The position numbers and the translations under genes were made by a program. Below the pieces are notes generated by a model, which did no database searches, had not been told where the DNA came from, and worked only from the letters and a program-made list of their open reading frames with translations. Shown here piece by piece: positions 7,197-12,282 of a DNA stretch of 12,282 nucleotides. Each line of letters starts with the position of its first letter. Within the stretch, counting starts at the first letter, position 1. Source of the DNA: Acidobacteriota bacterium (GTDB lineage: Bacteria; Acidobacteriota; Terriglobia; UBA7540); NCBI GenBank assembly GCA_021784615.1, contig JAJYHU010000025.1, positions 1 to 12,282 on the forward strand, in the 5' to 3' direction.

Positions 7197-7223
7197 ATTA
7201 TATTGTGTTTCCTCTTCCGTCAA
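7197..7223 (-). promoter_or_regulatory. Sigma70-like promoter before the DUF3303-like gene
   Basis: On the minus strand a perfect TATAAT (7202-7197) follows TTGACG (7223-7218) with a 15-nt spacer; reading TTTGAC instead gives 16. The -10 box lies only 2 nt before the ATG at 7194, so transcription would begin within the first codons. Either the real start is further in, or this is an AT-rich chance match. The purine-rich AAGAGGAAA in the spacer could instead be a distant Shine-Dalgarno. Confidence 0.27.
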
Positions 7224-7343
7224 ATGAGATGGGCCGAATGTTGCTCCAAAGAAATACTTAGCGGTGAAGATGGTTCGGAGCTTGATCGTAGATAAGATCT
7301 ATTCATGCCCGCAAATCCGATCCAGCCGGGAAGGGAATCGCCT

Positions 7344-7356
7344 GCCGGGCGCCGGC
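7344..7356 (-). terminator. Short GC hairpin just after ssb
   Basis: GCCGG (7344-7348) and CCGGC (7352-7356) form a perfect 5-bp stem around GCG, 4 bp beyond the ssb stop. It could end the cpoB-ssb transcript, but no T-run follows on the minus strand. The 138 bp between here and the DUF3303-like gene hold nothing else I can support. Confidence 0.25.
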
Positions 7357-7360
7357 TCGC

Positions 7361-7822
7361 TTAGAAGGGAATATCATCGTCGGTGATTTCGCCCTCGGCC
7401 GGGGGCTCAGGCACGGCGCGTTCTTCAGAGGCGTGCGCCGAGGCGCGTTCTTGAGGCGCATGGGAGGCGCCGGCTCGCTCAGAGTCGGCCCGGGACCCCA
7501 GCATCTGCATGGTGCGCGCGACAATTTCATACGCCGTGCGCTTGTTGCCGGAGGGGTCTTCCCACTGGCGGCTCCGAATGCTGCCTTCGATGTAGACTTG
7601 CTTGCCCTTGGTGAGATATTCGCCGCAGATTTCCGCCAACTTGCTCCAGGCGACGATGTTGTGCCATTCGGTACGCCGCTGCTGCTCTCCGTTGCGGTCT
7701 TTGAACGATTCGTCCGTGGCCAGGGAGAACTTGGCTACGGGACTTCCGTTGGGGGTGTATTTGATCTCCGGATCCCGTCCGACCCGGCCAATCAGAATAA
7801 CTTTATTGATCGAACCTGACAT
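7361..7822 (-). CDS. ssb: Single-stranded DNA-binding protein
   Basis: Binds and protects single-stranded DNA in replication, recombination and repair, and recruits partner proteins. It has 153 residues. The OB-fold spans about 1-105: NKVILIGRVGRDPEIKYTPNG, FSLATDESFKD, RTEWHNIVAWSKLAEICGEYL, GKQVYIEGSIRSRQWED, YEIVARTMQMLG. A disordered linker with repeated ERA and Ala/Ser/Pro/Glu follows, then the acidic tip DDDIPF, which binds partners in bacterial SSBs. The frame is open for 88 codons upstream, but ATG 7822 is chosen because SSBs start here (MSGSINKVILIG) and GCGAGG sits about 5 nt ahead. It lies 61 bp after cpoB on the same strand, so it may be co-transcribed with the Tol-Pal genes, an unusual partner for ssb. 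Confidence 0.96.
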   Translation of the reverse strand: MSGSINKVILIGRVGRDPEIKYTPNGSPVAKFSLATDESFKDRNGEQQRRTEWHNIVAWSKLAEICGEYLTKGKQVYIEGSIRSRQWEDPSGNKRTAYEIVARTMQMLGSRADSERAGASHAPQERASAHASEERAVPEPPAEGEITDDDIPF

Positions 7823-7883
7823 AAGAACCTCGCTATTCTGTGCGATGTTATGAATCTGCCGCCACGGGCTCGTGATGAGCCTG

Positions 7884-8783
7884 TTAGCGTTTGCGGCGGA
7901 CGCGGACAATAATTCCCAGCCGCCGGAGGCGCTGGATTGCCAGGTCGGCTTCGTGCGATTGGGGACGCCGTTCAACCAGGGAGCGCAATTCCTGAATGCC
8001 TGCGGCGCGCTGCCCGTTTTCAAGCAGGGCATAGCCTTTTTTGAGCTGCGCGGCGGCCGACTTGTTGCCGTTCGGATAGCGCTCAATGCACTTGTCGTAT
8101 TCCTTGATTGCGTGGGTATAGTCGCCGTTGTTGTAATAGCATTCGGCGATGTAGTACTGCGCGTTGGAGGCTCGCGCCGACGTTCCGTAATATTGCAAAT
8201 ACTCTTGAAATCCTTGAATGGCCAGAGCGTACTGCCCGCCGTTAAAGCTGCTCAGCGCAGAGCTATAGAGAGAATCGGGATCGGGAATGCTGGGCGCGGC
8301 AGGGGCGGCGGCATTGGGAGCTGCTCCGGGAGCGGCTTGTCCGGGCGTTCCCGCGGGGGCGGTTCCGGGAGCGGGCTCGGGTGGCTTATTCAGCGTCTGG
8401 ATGATGTTCTGCGTTTGGCTCACCTGGTCGCTGAGCTTGCTCAATTGCGCTTGCGCCTGGTCCAGGCTGGCGCTGAGAGCCTGGATCTGGCTGGTCATCG
8501 AATCCAGTTTATTCGCCGACGAGGCCAGATTCTGGCTGGCGCTCTTTTGCAGGTCCGCCATCTCGGACCTCATCTGGCTGACGTTGCTGGCAGTTTGCTG
8601 GACCAAGGTGCGCAGAACCGCGTCCTGTGCTGCGACGGTGTTTTGGAGGTTCTGCACCATCTGCTGCAACGTGTCAATTTGTTGCATCATTTGGATGATT
8701 TCCCGGCTGACGCCGAAAGCCGGTGAGGAAGCGAACGCACACAACAATACGACCGATAGGATTGTCAGAAGATGCTTTTTCAA
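7884..8783 (-). CDS. cpoB: Tol-Pal system protein CpoB/YbgF-like, TPR periplasmic protein
   Basis: Periplasmic protein that, in the best-studied bacteria, links peptidoglycan synthesis to Tol-Pal-driven outer-membrane constriction. Using TTG 8783 gives 299 residues: a signal peptide (KKHLLTILSVVLLCAFASSP, likely cut after AFG at 24), a long coiled coil rich in Gln and Leu (about 28-130), an Ala/Pro/Gly linker (about 133-168), and three TPR-like repeats (about 170-285), with DSLYSSALSSFNGGQYALAI, NAQYYIAECYYNNGDYTHAI and AQLKKGYALLENGQ. ATG 8858 is the alternative start, but it puts 25 charged residues before the signal peptide and has no Shine-Dalgarno. TTG has GAGG 11 nt ahead. It follows pal after 242 bp and is followed by ssb. 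The family call rests on layout and context. Confidence 0.88.
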   Translation of the reverse strand: MKKHLLTILSVVLLCAFASSPAFGVSREIIQMMQQIDTLQQMVQNLQNTVAAQDAVLRTLVQQTASNVSQMRSEMADLQKSASQNLASSANKLDSMTSQIQALSASLDQAQAQLSKLSDQVSQTQNIIQTLNKPPEPAPGTAPAGTPGQAAPGAAPNAAAPAAPSIPDPDSLYSSALSSFNGGQYALAIQGFQEYLQYYGTSARASNAQYYIAECYYNNGDYTHAIKEYDKCIERYPNGNKSAAAQLKKGYALLENGQRAAGIQELRSLVERRPQSHEADLAIQRLRRLGIIVRVRRKR

Positions 8784-8912
8784 AGCCGTTTCAACCTCGC
8801 GCAAACAGATTGTAAACGCTTTCGAGTCTAACCTTAACGCATTGCTTGGGTCAACCATGAAGCTTGCCGGGCGGGAGGAAAGCGTTGAACTTCCGCGCAG
8901 TCCGCCGCCCTG

Positions 8913-8940
8913 CTTAAGCGAAGGCGCTTGAGAGAGCGCC
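8913..8940 (-). other. Two mutually exclusive hairpins in the pal-cpoB gap
   Basis: CTTAAGCG (8913-8920) pairs with CGCTTGAG (8925-8932), 8 pairs with one G-T, loop AAGG. The overlapping segment GGCGCT (8923-8928) pairs perfectly instead with AGCGCC (8935-8940). Only one can form at a time. In the minus direction this lies about 130 nt before the cpoB start and about 85 nt after the pal stop. An attenuator-like switch is possible but speculative. Confidence 0.3.
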
Positions 8941-8983
8941 CGATGGGGGTTCCAAGGATGGCGTGATTTCAGAACAAGGGGAA

Positions 8984-9009
8984 CCGGGAGCTCCGTGGGG
9001 AACTCCCGG
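8984..9009 (-). terminator. Hairpin after pal
   Basis: CCGGGAG (8984-8990) and CTCCCGG (9003-9009) are perfect 7-bp inverted copies around 12 nt, 16 bp beyond the pal stop. On the minus strand the stem is followed by TTCCCCTTGTTCT, a weak T-rich stretch. This suggests partial or full termination between pal and cpoB. Confidence 0.45.
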
Positions 9010-9025
9010 CAAGTCCTTGAGACGA

Positions 9026-9772
9026 CTACTTCAGTACAAGATGAGCCCTGCGGTTTTTCTGCCAGCAGGCTTCGTTGTTTTCCGTGCAGAACGGGCGGTC
9101 TTTCCCGTAGGAGATGGTCGTGATGCTGGACGCCGAGACGCCCAGGTTCACCAGAAAGTTCTTGGCGGCCGTGGCGCGACGGTCTCCCAGACCGAGGTTG
9201 TATTCTTCGCTGCCGCGATCATCGCAGTGTCCTTCAATCACGAAGTTGATGCTGGGATGCGCGCGCAGGAAGTTGGCATCATCCGTCAACGTTTGCTGAG
9301 CGTCGGGACGGATGTTCGACTTGTTGAAGTCGAAGAAAGCGTCCTTGATGTTCTGCTCGAACAAGGTTTCTTCCGAGACTGCCGGAGGAGCCGAAGCGGC
9401 CGGCGCCGGGGGCGGGCCGGTAACGGTGACACGGGCCTCGGCATTGCTGGTGCCGCCGGGACCTTTCGCCGTTAGGGTGTAGGTGGTCGACTCTTCAGGA
9501 GATACGCTGGTCGAACCATTGGGCTGAACTTTGCCGATGCCGGGCTCAAGATCAAGATCTGTGGCATTTTCCGACGTCCAACTCAGCGTGACAGATTCAC
9601 CTTTTTGAATGGTGCTCGGTTCCGCTGTAAGATTTACCGTTGGAGCAGACGCTGCGGCGGGCGGGGGTGGGGGCGGCGGGGGCGCCACTTTCTTCTTGTG
9701 GCACGACGCCGCCAGAATAACAACACCGAGAATACCTGCGAGAAGCGCGAGTTTGCGTTTCCGCTGTTGCAT
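9026..9772 (-). CDS. pal: Peptidoglycan-associated lipoprotein Pal with an Ig-like domain
   Basis: Outer-membrane lipoprotein that binds peptidoglycan and partners with TolB in the Tol-Pal system. It has 248 residues. The signal peptide ends in a lipobox (LAASC, Cys24), with His and three Lys after the cysteine. A run of eight prolines (31-38) follows. Residues about 44-118 form an Ig/Big-like beta domain (PTVNLTAEPSTIQKGESVTL, then TTYTLTAKGPGGTSNAEARV). A Pro/Ala linker leads to the OmpA C-like domain (about 135-248): AFFDFNKSNIRPDAQQTL, FVIEGHCDDRGSEEYN, LGLGDRRATAAKNFL, ISYGKDRPFC, with NRRAHLVL at the end. The Ig-like domain is extra; classical Pal is about 170 residues. ATG 9772 has an excellent AAGGAGG 7 nt ahead. 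Confidence 0.96.
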   Translation of the reverse strand: MQQRKRKLALLAGILGVVILAASCHKKKVAPPPPPPPPAAASAPTVNLTAEPSTIQKGESVTLSWTSENATDLDLEPGIGKVQPNGSTSVSPEESTTYTLTAKGPGGTSNAEARVTVTGPPPAPAASAPPAVSEETLFEQNIKDAFFDFNKSNIRPDAQQTLTDDANFLRAHPSINFVIEGHCDDRGSEEYNLGLGDRRATAAKNFLVNLGVSASSITTISYGKDRPFCTENNEACWQKNRRAHLVLK

Positions 9773-10009
9773 GCTACATCCTCCTTGTTTTGTGCGGGAG
9801 TTCTTGTGTTCCCGATGAAACGATTGTGATTATGTTTAACAATTCAATTGGAACTGATCTACCAACTTCTTTCATTCCCGATAAGAGACACTAGAACCAA
9901 CAGTTTATAAAACCCTAAATGCTAACACTAAACAAAAATAAAAAACAGACCCTTGGCGTGCCAAATCACGGAAAATTCCGCCGGGATTAGCCGGTCGTAA
10001 CCTGAAGGG
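9773..10009 (-). promoter_or_regulatory. AT-rich gap between tolB and pal, possible pal promoter region
   Basis: This 237-bp gap is markedly AT-rich compared with its GC-rich neighbours. Minus-strand landmarks are a T-rich run (9945-9934), TATAAA (9909-9904) as a possible -10 box without a convincing -35, and AAGGAGG as the pal ribosome-binding site at about 9786-9780. It most likely holds the end of the tolB transcript and a promoter for pal. No ORF of note was seen. Confidence 0.35.
9934..9964 (-). terminator. Candidate rho-independent terminator after tolB
   Basis: In the minus direction TTGG (9964-9961) and CCAA (9956-9953) form a short stem around CACG, followed after GGGTCTG by six Ts, an A and five more Ts (9945-9934). 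An outer pairing CCCTT (10009-10005) with AAGGG (9954-9950) could extend it. The stem is weak for a terminator but the T-run is the best in the window. Confidence 0.38.
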
Positions 10010-11344
10010 CTAATTCGACCAGTTGGGGTTCCAGTTTTTCCCCACGGTTGTCAGTTCCTTGGGGTCGGACCCATCCGCCAGCATTGTCCAGATTTGGCGC
10101 GTGCCCGTCCGTGTGGACTCAAAGGCGATGTGCCGTCCGTCCGGAGACCACGTGGGGTGCTCGTTCCTCCCCGCATTATGCGTCAACTGGATAATACGCC
10201 CTGTTGCAATCTCAATGACATAAATATCCCACTCGCCCGTTTCCGTAACCCTCCACGCGAAGGTGATAAAGAGTCCGTTCGGTGACCAGGAAGGCGCCTC
10301 GGCGTCGCCGCCCGCCGTGATCAGCCGCCGGAGGTTCGTGCCGTCGGAGTTCATGATATAAATTTGCGGAGCGCCGCTGCGGTCTGAAACGAAGGCGATT
10401 TCATTCCCGGTTTTAGGGTTCCAAACCGGCGAGATGTCGACTCCGGATGAAAACGTAAGCCGTTGGAGATTCAAGCCGTTGCGGTCAGAAACATAGATTT
10501 CCGGGTCGCCGCCCATGCTGGAACAAAAGGCAATCTTCTTGCCGTTGGGCGACCAGGCCGGCGTTGTATTCAGCCCCCGATAGTGCGGGAAGGGAATGCG
10601 GCGGTTCGTCAGCAGCGAAAAGATGTAGATTTCCGGATTGCCGCTCGAGTAACTCGTAAAGGCCAGATCGGAATTGTTCGGGGACCAGCGCGGCGTCAGG
10701 CACAGCGAATGATAATTGGTGATCGGGTGCTGATTGTAGCCGTCGTAATCCATCACCCAGATTTCCGGATAGCCGGTCCGGTTGCTGACAAAGGCGATTT
10801 TGGTCAAATTAATCCCCGGAATGCCGCCGCCCAGCACCTGAATGATCTCGTTGGCAAATCGGTGCGCCGTATCGCGGGCAGCGAGTACGCTCATTGTCGC
10901 GACGTACCGTTTTTGGAGCACGGCGGGGTTTGAAGTGTTGTGAACGTCAAACAGCCGCGCCGTGACGACGAGGTTGTTGTTGATGGTTTCCGCGTAGCCG
11001 AAGGCCAGCATCTGGGCGGAAGCGGGAGCGCTGCTCCAGGCGTTGTAGTCAACGTCCTGGGGTTCCTGGGGGATTTTCAAGGGATAGAGGCTTTTGCTGA
11101 CCATATCCAGAATCCCGGAATTGTCCAGGTCGTCCCACAGCACCTTGTTAAAGACCTGCGTCAGGTTGACCAGACTCTGTTCAGTTGAGCGGGGAGCGAA
11201 GTCGGGGACGGCGATGCGGACCCGCGATTGGCCCATGTTGATTCCGGTGCGGAACCAACCCTGGCATTTCGCCACTTGCGCGTGGCCCAGAAAAGTTGAA
11301 AGAAAGGCGGCAATCAGAAGAAGCTTAGCGTGTCGTTTTTTCAT
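10010..11344 (-). CDS. tolB: Tol-Pal system beta-propeller protein TolB
   Basis: Periplasmic protein that binds Pal and is pulled on by the TolA/TolQR machinery during outer-membrane constriction. The 444 residues are close to the usual length. An N-terminal signal peptide (about 1-22, MKKRHAKLLLIAAFLSTFLG) is followed by the TolB N domain (about 40-175) and a propeller of WD40-like PD40 repeats: LTPRWSPNNSDLAFT (217-230), TPAWSPNGKKIAF (261-273), SPVWNPKTGNEIAFVSD (305-321), APSWSPNGLFITF (350-362), HPTWSPDGRHIAF (396-408). Blade ends such as PEIYVSDRNGLN and PQIYIMNSDGTN repeat. ATG 11344 starts at the signal peptide; the upstream Shine-Dalgarno is poor, suggesting weak initiation or coupling. 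It lies 66 bp after the TonB-like gene on the same strand, and no truncation is seen. Confidence 0.97.
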   Translation of the reverse strand: MKKRHAKLLLIAAFLSTFLGHAQVAKCQGWFRTGINMGQSRVRIAVPDFAPRSTEQSLVNLTQVFNKVLWDDLDNSGILDMVSKSLYPLKIPQEPQDVDYNAWSSAPASAQMLAFGYAETINNNLVVTARLFDVHNTSNPAVLQKRYVATMSVLAARDTAHRFANEIIQVLGGGIPGINLTKIAFVSNRTGYPEIWVMDYDGYNQHPITNYHSLCLTPRWSPNNSDLAFTSYSSGNPEIYIFSLLTNRRIPFPHYRGLNTTPAWSPNGKKIAFCSSMGGDPEIYVSDRNGLNLQRLTFSSGVDISPVWNPKTGNEIAFVSDRSGAPQIYIMNSDGTNLRRLITAGGDAEAPSWSPNGLFITFAWRVTETGEWDIYVIEIATGRIIQLTHNAGRNEHPTWSPDGRHIAFESTRTGTRQIWTMLADGSDPKELTTVGKNWNPNWSN

Positions 11345-11410
11345 GGGTCAAATGATGCTCTATCTTCCTCAAAAGATGTCTTGTGCTCTGAATCAGCTTC
11401 GCAGCGCGGT

Positions 11411-12211
11411 TCAGCGCTTGTAGTCAAAGTAAAACTCTACGGACACTTGATTCCCCGAATACTCCGGAGGAAGCGGCGTCACGGGGCTTGACGCCAGGAC
11501 GGCCCGCAGGGCGGAACGGTCCACTTCCGGGATGCCGCTCGATTGGGTCACGTGGGCGTTGGTAATCGTGCCGTCACGCTCAATATCGAAATCCACGTAG
11601 ACGCGCGGCGCGCTCAAAATGCTGGGACTCACCGTGGAAAGCAGCCAGTTGCTGCTGATGCGGTTCCTCACCGCCTGCACGTACCATCCGAAGCGATCGC
11701 CGAAATCGCCTTTGTTGATGGCGATGCCCGCTTCACCCGCGGACGTCGTCACCGTGCTGTAGCTCATCATCGGCTTGCCGCCCTGGCCGAAAGGAACGGC
11801 GTTCGGCGGGGGCGCGATCGGCTCTTTCTGAATTCGCGTATTGACGCGGATTTTCTCCTGCTTGGGTTTGACGGCCTCTTTGAACTTCGGGATCTTTTCC
11901 AAATTGGGCGAGGGCGGCAGCTTGGGAATAGGTTCGGTTTTGTATAGGCCCGGACTTTCAACCGCAACTTTGCTGGGAGTCACCAGATGCGGGCTGGGGA
12001 GCGGAACGCCGGGCAGGGAAGCGACGGCATTCACGTGGATGGCGCTGCCTGTATTCAAAGATGTTCCCCAGCCTTTCCCCAAACGGGATCCCCAAAGCAC
12101 ATAGACAACCGCCACCACCACCAGGAGCACGTGAAAGATGATCGAGGCGAGCAGCGGGCCGCGGAGACTCTCACGGCCGTCGGACGGTATTGTAAATGTT
12201 GCAGCGCCCAT
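11411..12211 (-). CDS. TonB-family energy transducer in the TolA position
   Basis: Inner-membrane anchored, periplasm-spanning protein of 266 residues that passes motor (ExbBD/TolQR) energy to outer-membrane or periplasmic partners. A short cytosolic N-terminus precedes one transmembrane helix (about 19-40, LLASIIFHVLLVVVAVVYVL). The next 130 residues are Pro/Lys-rich, with stretches such as KTEPIPKLPPSPNLEKIPKF, as in TonB. The C-terminal domain (about 170-266) carries FGWYVQAVRNRISSNWLL and VDFDIERDGTITNAHVTQSS, with PEVDRSALRAVLASSP, typical of TonB C-terminal domains. By position next to tolB and an ExbD/TolR-like end it plays the TolA role; whether it also serves TonB-dependent receptors is unknown. 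ATG 12211 has GGGGAG about 15 nt ahead and no closer one. Confidence 0.92.
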   Translation of the reverse strand: MGAATFTIPSDGRESLRGPLLASIIFHVLLVVVAVVYVLWGSRLGKGWGTSLNTGSAIHVNAVASLPGVPLPSPHLVTPSKVAVESPGLYKTEPIPKLPPSPNLEKIPKFKEAVKPKQEKIRVNTRIQKEPIAPPPNAVPFGQGGKPMMSYSTVTTSAGEAGIAINKGDFGDRFGWYVQAVRNRISSNWLLSTVSPSILSAPRVYVDFDIERDGTITNAHVTQSSGIPEVDRSALRAVLASSPVTPLPPEYSGNQVSVEFYFDYKR

Positions 12212-12246
12212 GGCTCAATGGTGATGCTCCCCGGCTCACGTCCGGG

Positions 12247-12282
12247 TTAAGTCTTTCCCTTGGTGTCAAGAGGTTCGGTGAC
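12247..12282 (-). CDS. 3' end of a probable ExbD/TolR gene (partial)
   Basis: The last 12 codons of the window are open on the minus strand in one frame and end in TAA at 12249-12247, 35 bp before the TonB-like gene. The 11 residues, VTEPLDTKGKT, resemble the hydrophilic end of ExbD/TolR proteins that follows the Val-Thr-Glu strand, and gene order (exbD/tolR, then tonB/tolA-like, tolB, pal) predicts one here. The tail is too short to be sure. A cut at the window edge is the reason it is partial. Confidence 0.5.
   Translation of the reverse strand, partial: VTEPLDTKGKT

Noticed and set aside
7349..7485. Direct repeat GCGCCGGCTCGCT at 7349-7361 and 7468-7480
   Set aside because: One copy lies in the ssb linker codons and the other at its 3' end; short and GC-rich, so likely low-complexity chance or minor slippage rather than a mobile or regulatory repeat.
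7872..8931. Plus-strand frames opposite cpoB
   Set aside because: They are antisense shadows of the coiled-coil and Ala/Pro-rich parts of cpoB; the composition (Gly/Ser/Arg runs or Cys/Trp/Leu-rich) is not protein-like.
9773..10009. The AT-rich tolB-pal gap as a small RNA gene
   Set aside because: Only a weak stem plus T-run and a -10-like box are visible, with no -35 and no conserved fold; it was kept as a promoter/terminator region.

Overview
The window looks like a chromosomal core-gene segment from a Gram-negative, fairly GC-rich bacterium. The best guess is an Acidobacteriota member or close relative. This rests on the Tol-Pal envelope cluster and outer-membrane barrel, on a small XRE regulator divergent from an ECF sigma / anti-sigma / Spy-like unit, and on a Pal with an extra Ig-like domain. 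No phage, transposon, tRNA, rRNA or CRISPR signal was seen.

Left part (1-3672): the plus strand opens with a possible 3' tail of an unidentified gene (1-66), then guaA (GMP synthase). A small XRE regulator (1704-2078, minus) converges on guaA and is divergent from a plus-strand unit of ECF sigma factor, zinc-binding anti-sigma factor and a membrane-anchored Spy/CpxP-like protein. The last three are coupled by a 3-nt gap and a 4-nt overlap. The leader before the sigma gene can fold into a 13-of-14-bp stem that covers the likely Shine-Dalgarno.

Middle (3673-7360): a convergent gap with hairpins leads to maeB (minus), a full-length malic enzyme with a phosphotransacetylase-like domain. Upstream of it, also on the minus strand, are two frameshifted genes: an outer-membrane beta-barrel protein with one indel and a DUF3303-like protein with two compensating indels. 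Three indels within about 660 bp are either local sequence errors or real decay.

Right part (7361-12282), all minus: in transcription order an ExbD/TolR tail cut by the window edge, a TonB/TolA-like protein, tolB, pal, cpoB (ybgF-like) and ssb. This is the Tol-Pal system, which links inner membrane, periplasm and outer membrane during envelope constriction; the TonB-type protein sits in the TolA slot. Gaps of about 240 bp before pal and before cpoB hold terminator-like hairpins, so the cluster is probably several transcription units. ssb lies 61 bp after cpoB and may be co-transcribed.

No wholly new system stands out. The most interesting points are the sequestering stem-loop before the sigma gene, the indel cluster at 6500-7160, the Ig-like domain in Pal, and two mutually exclusive hairpins in the cpoB leader.
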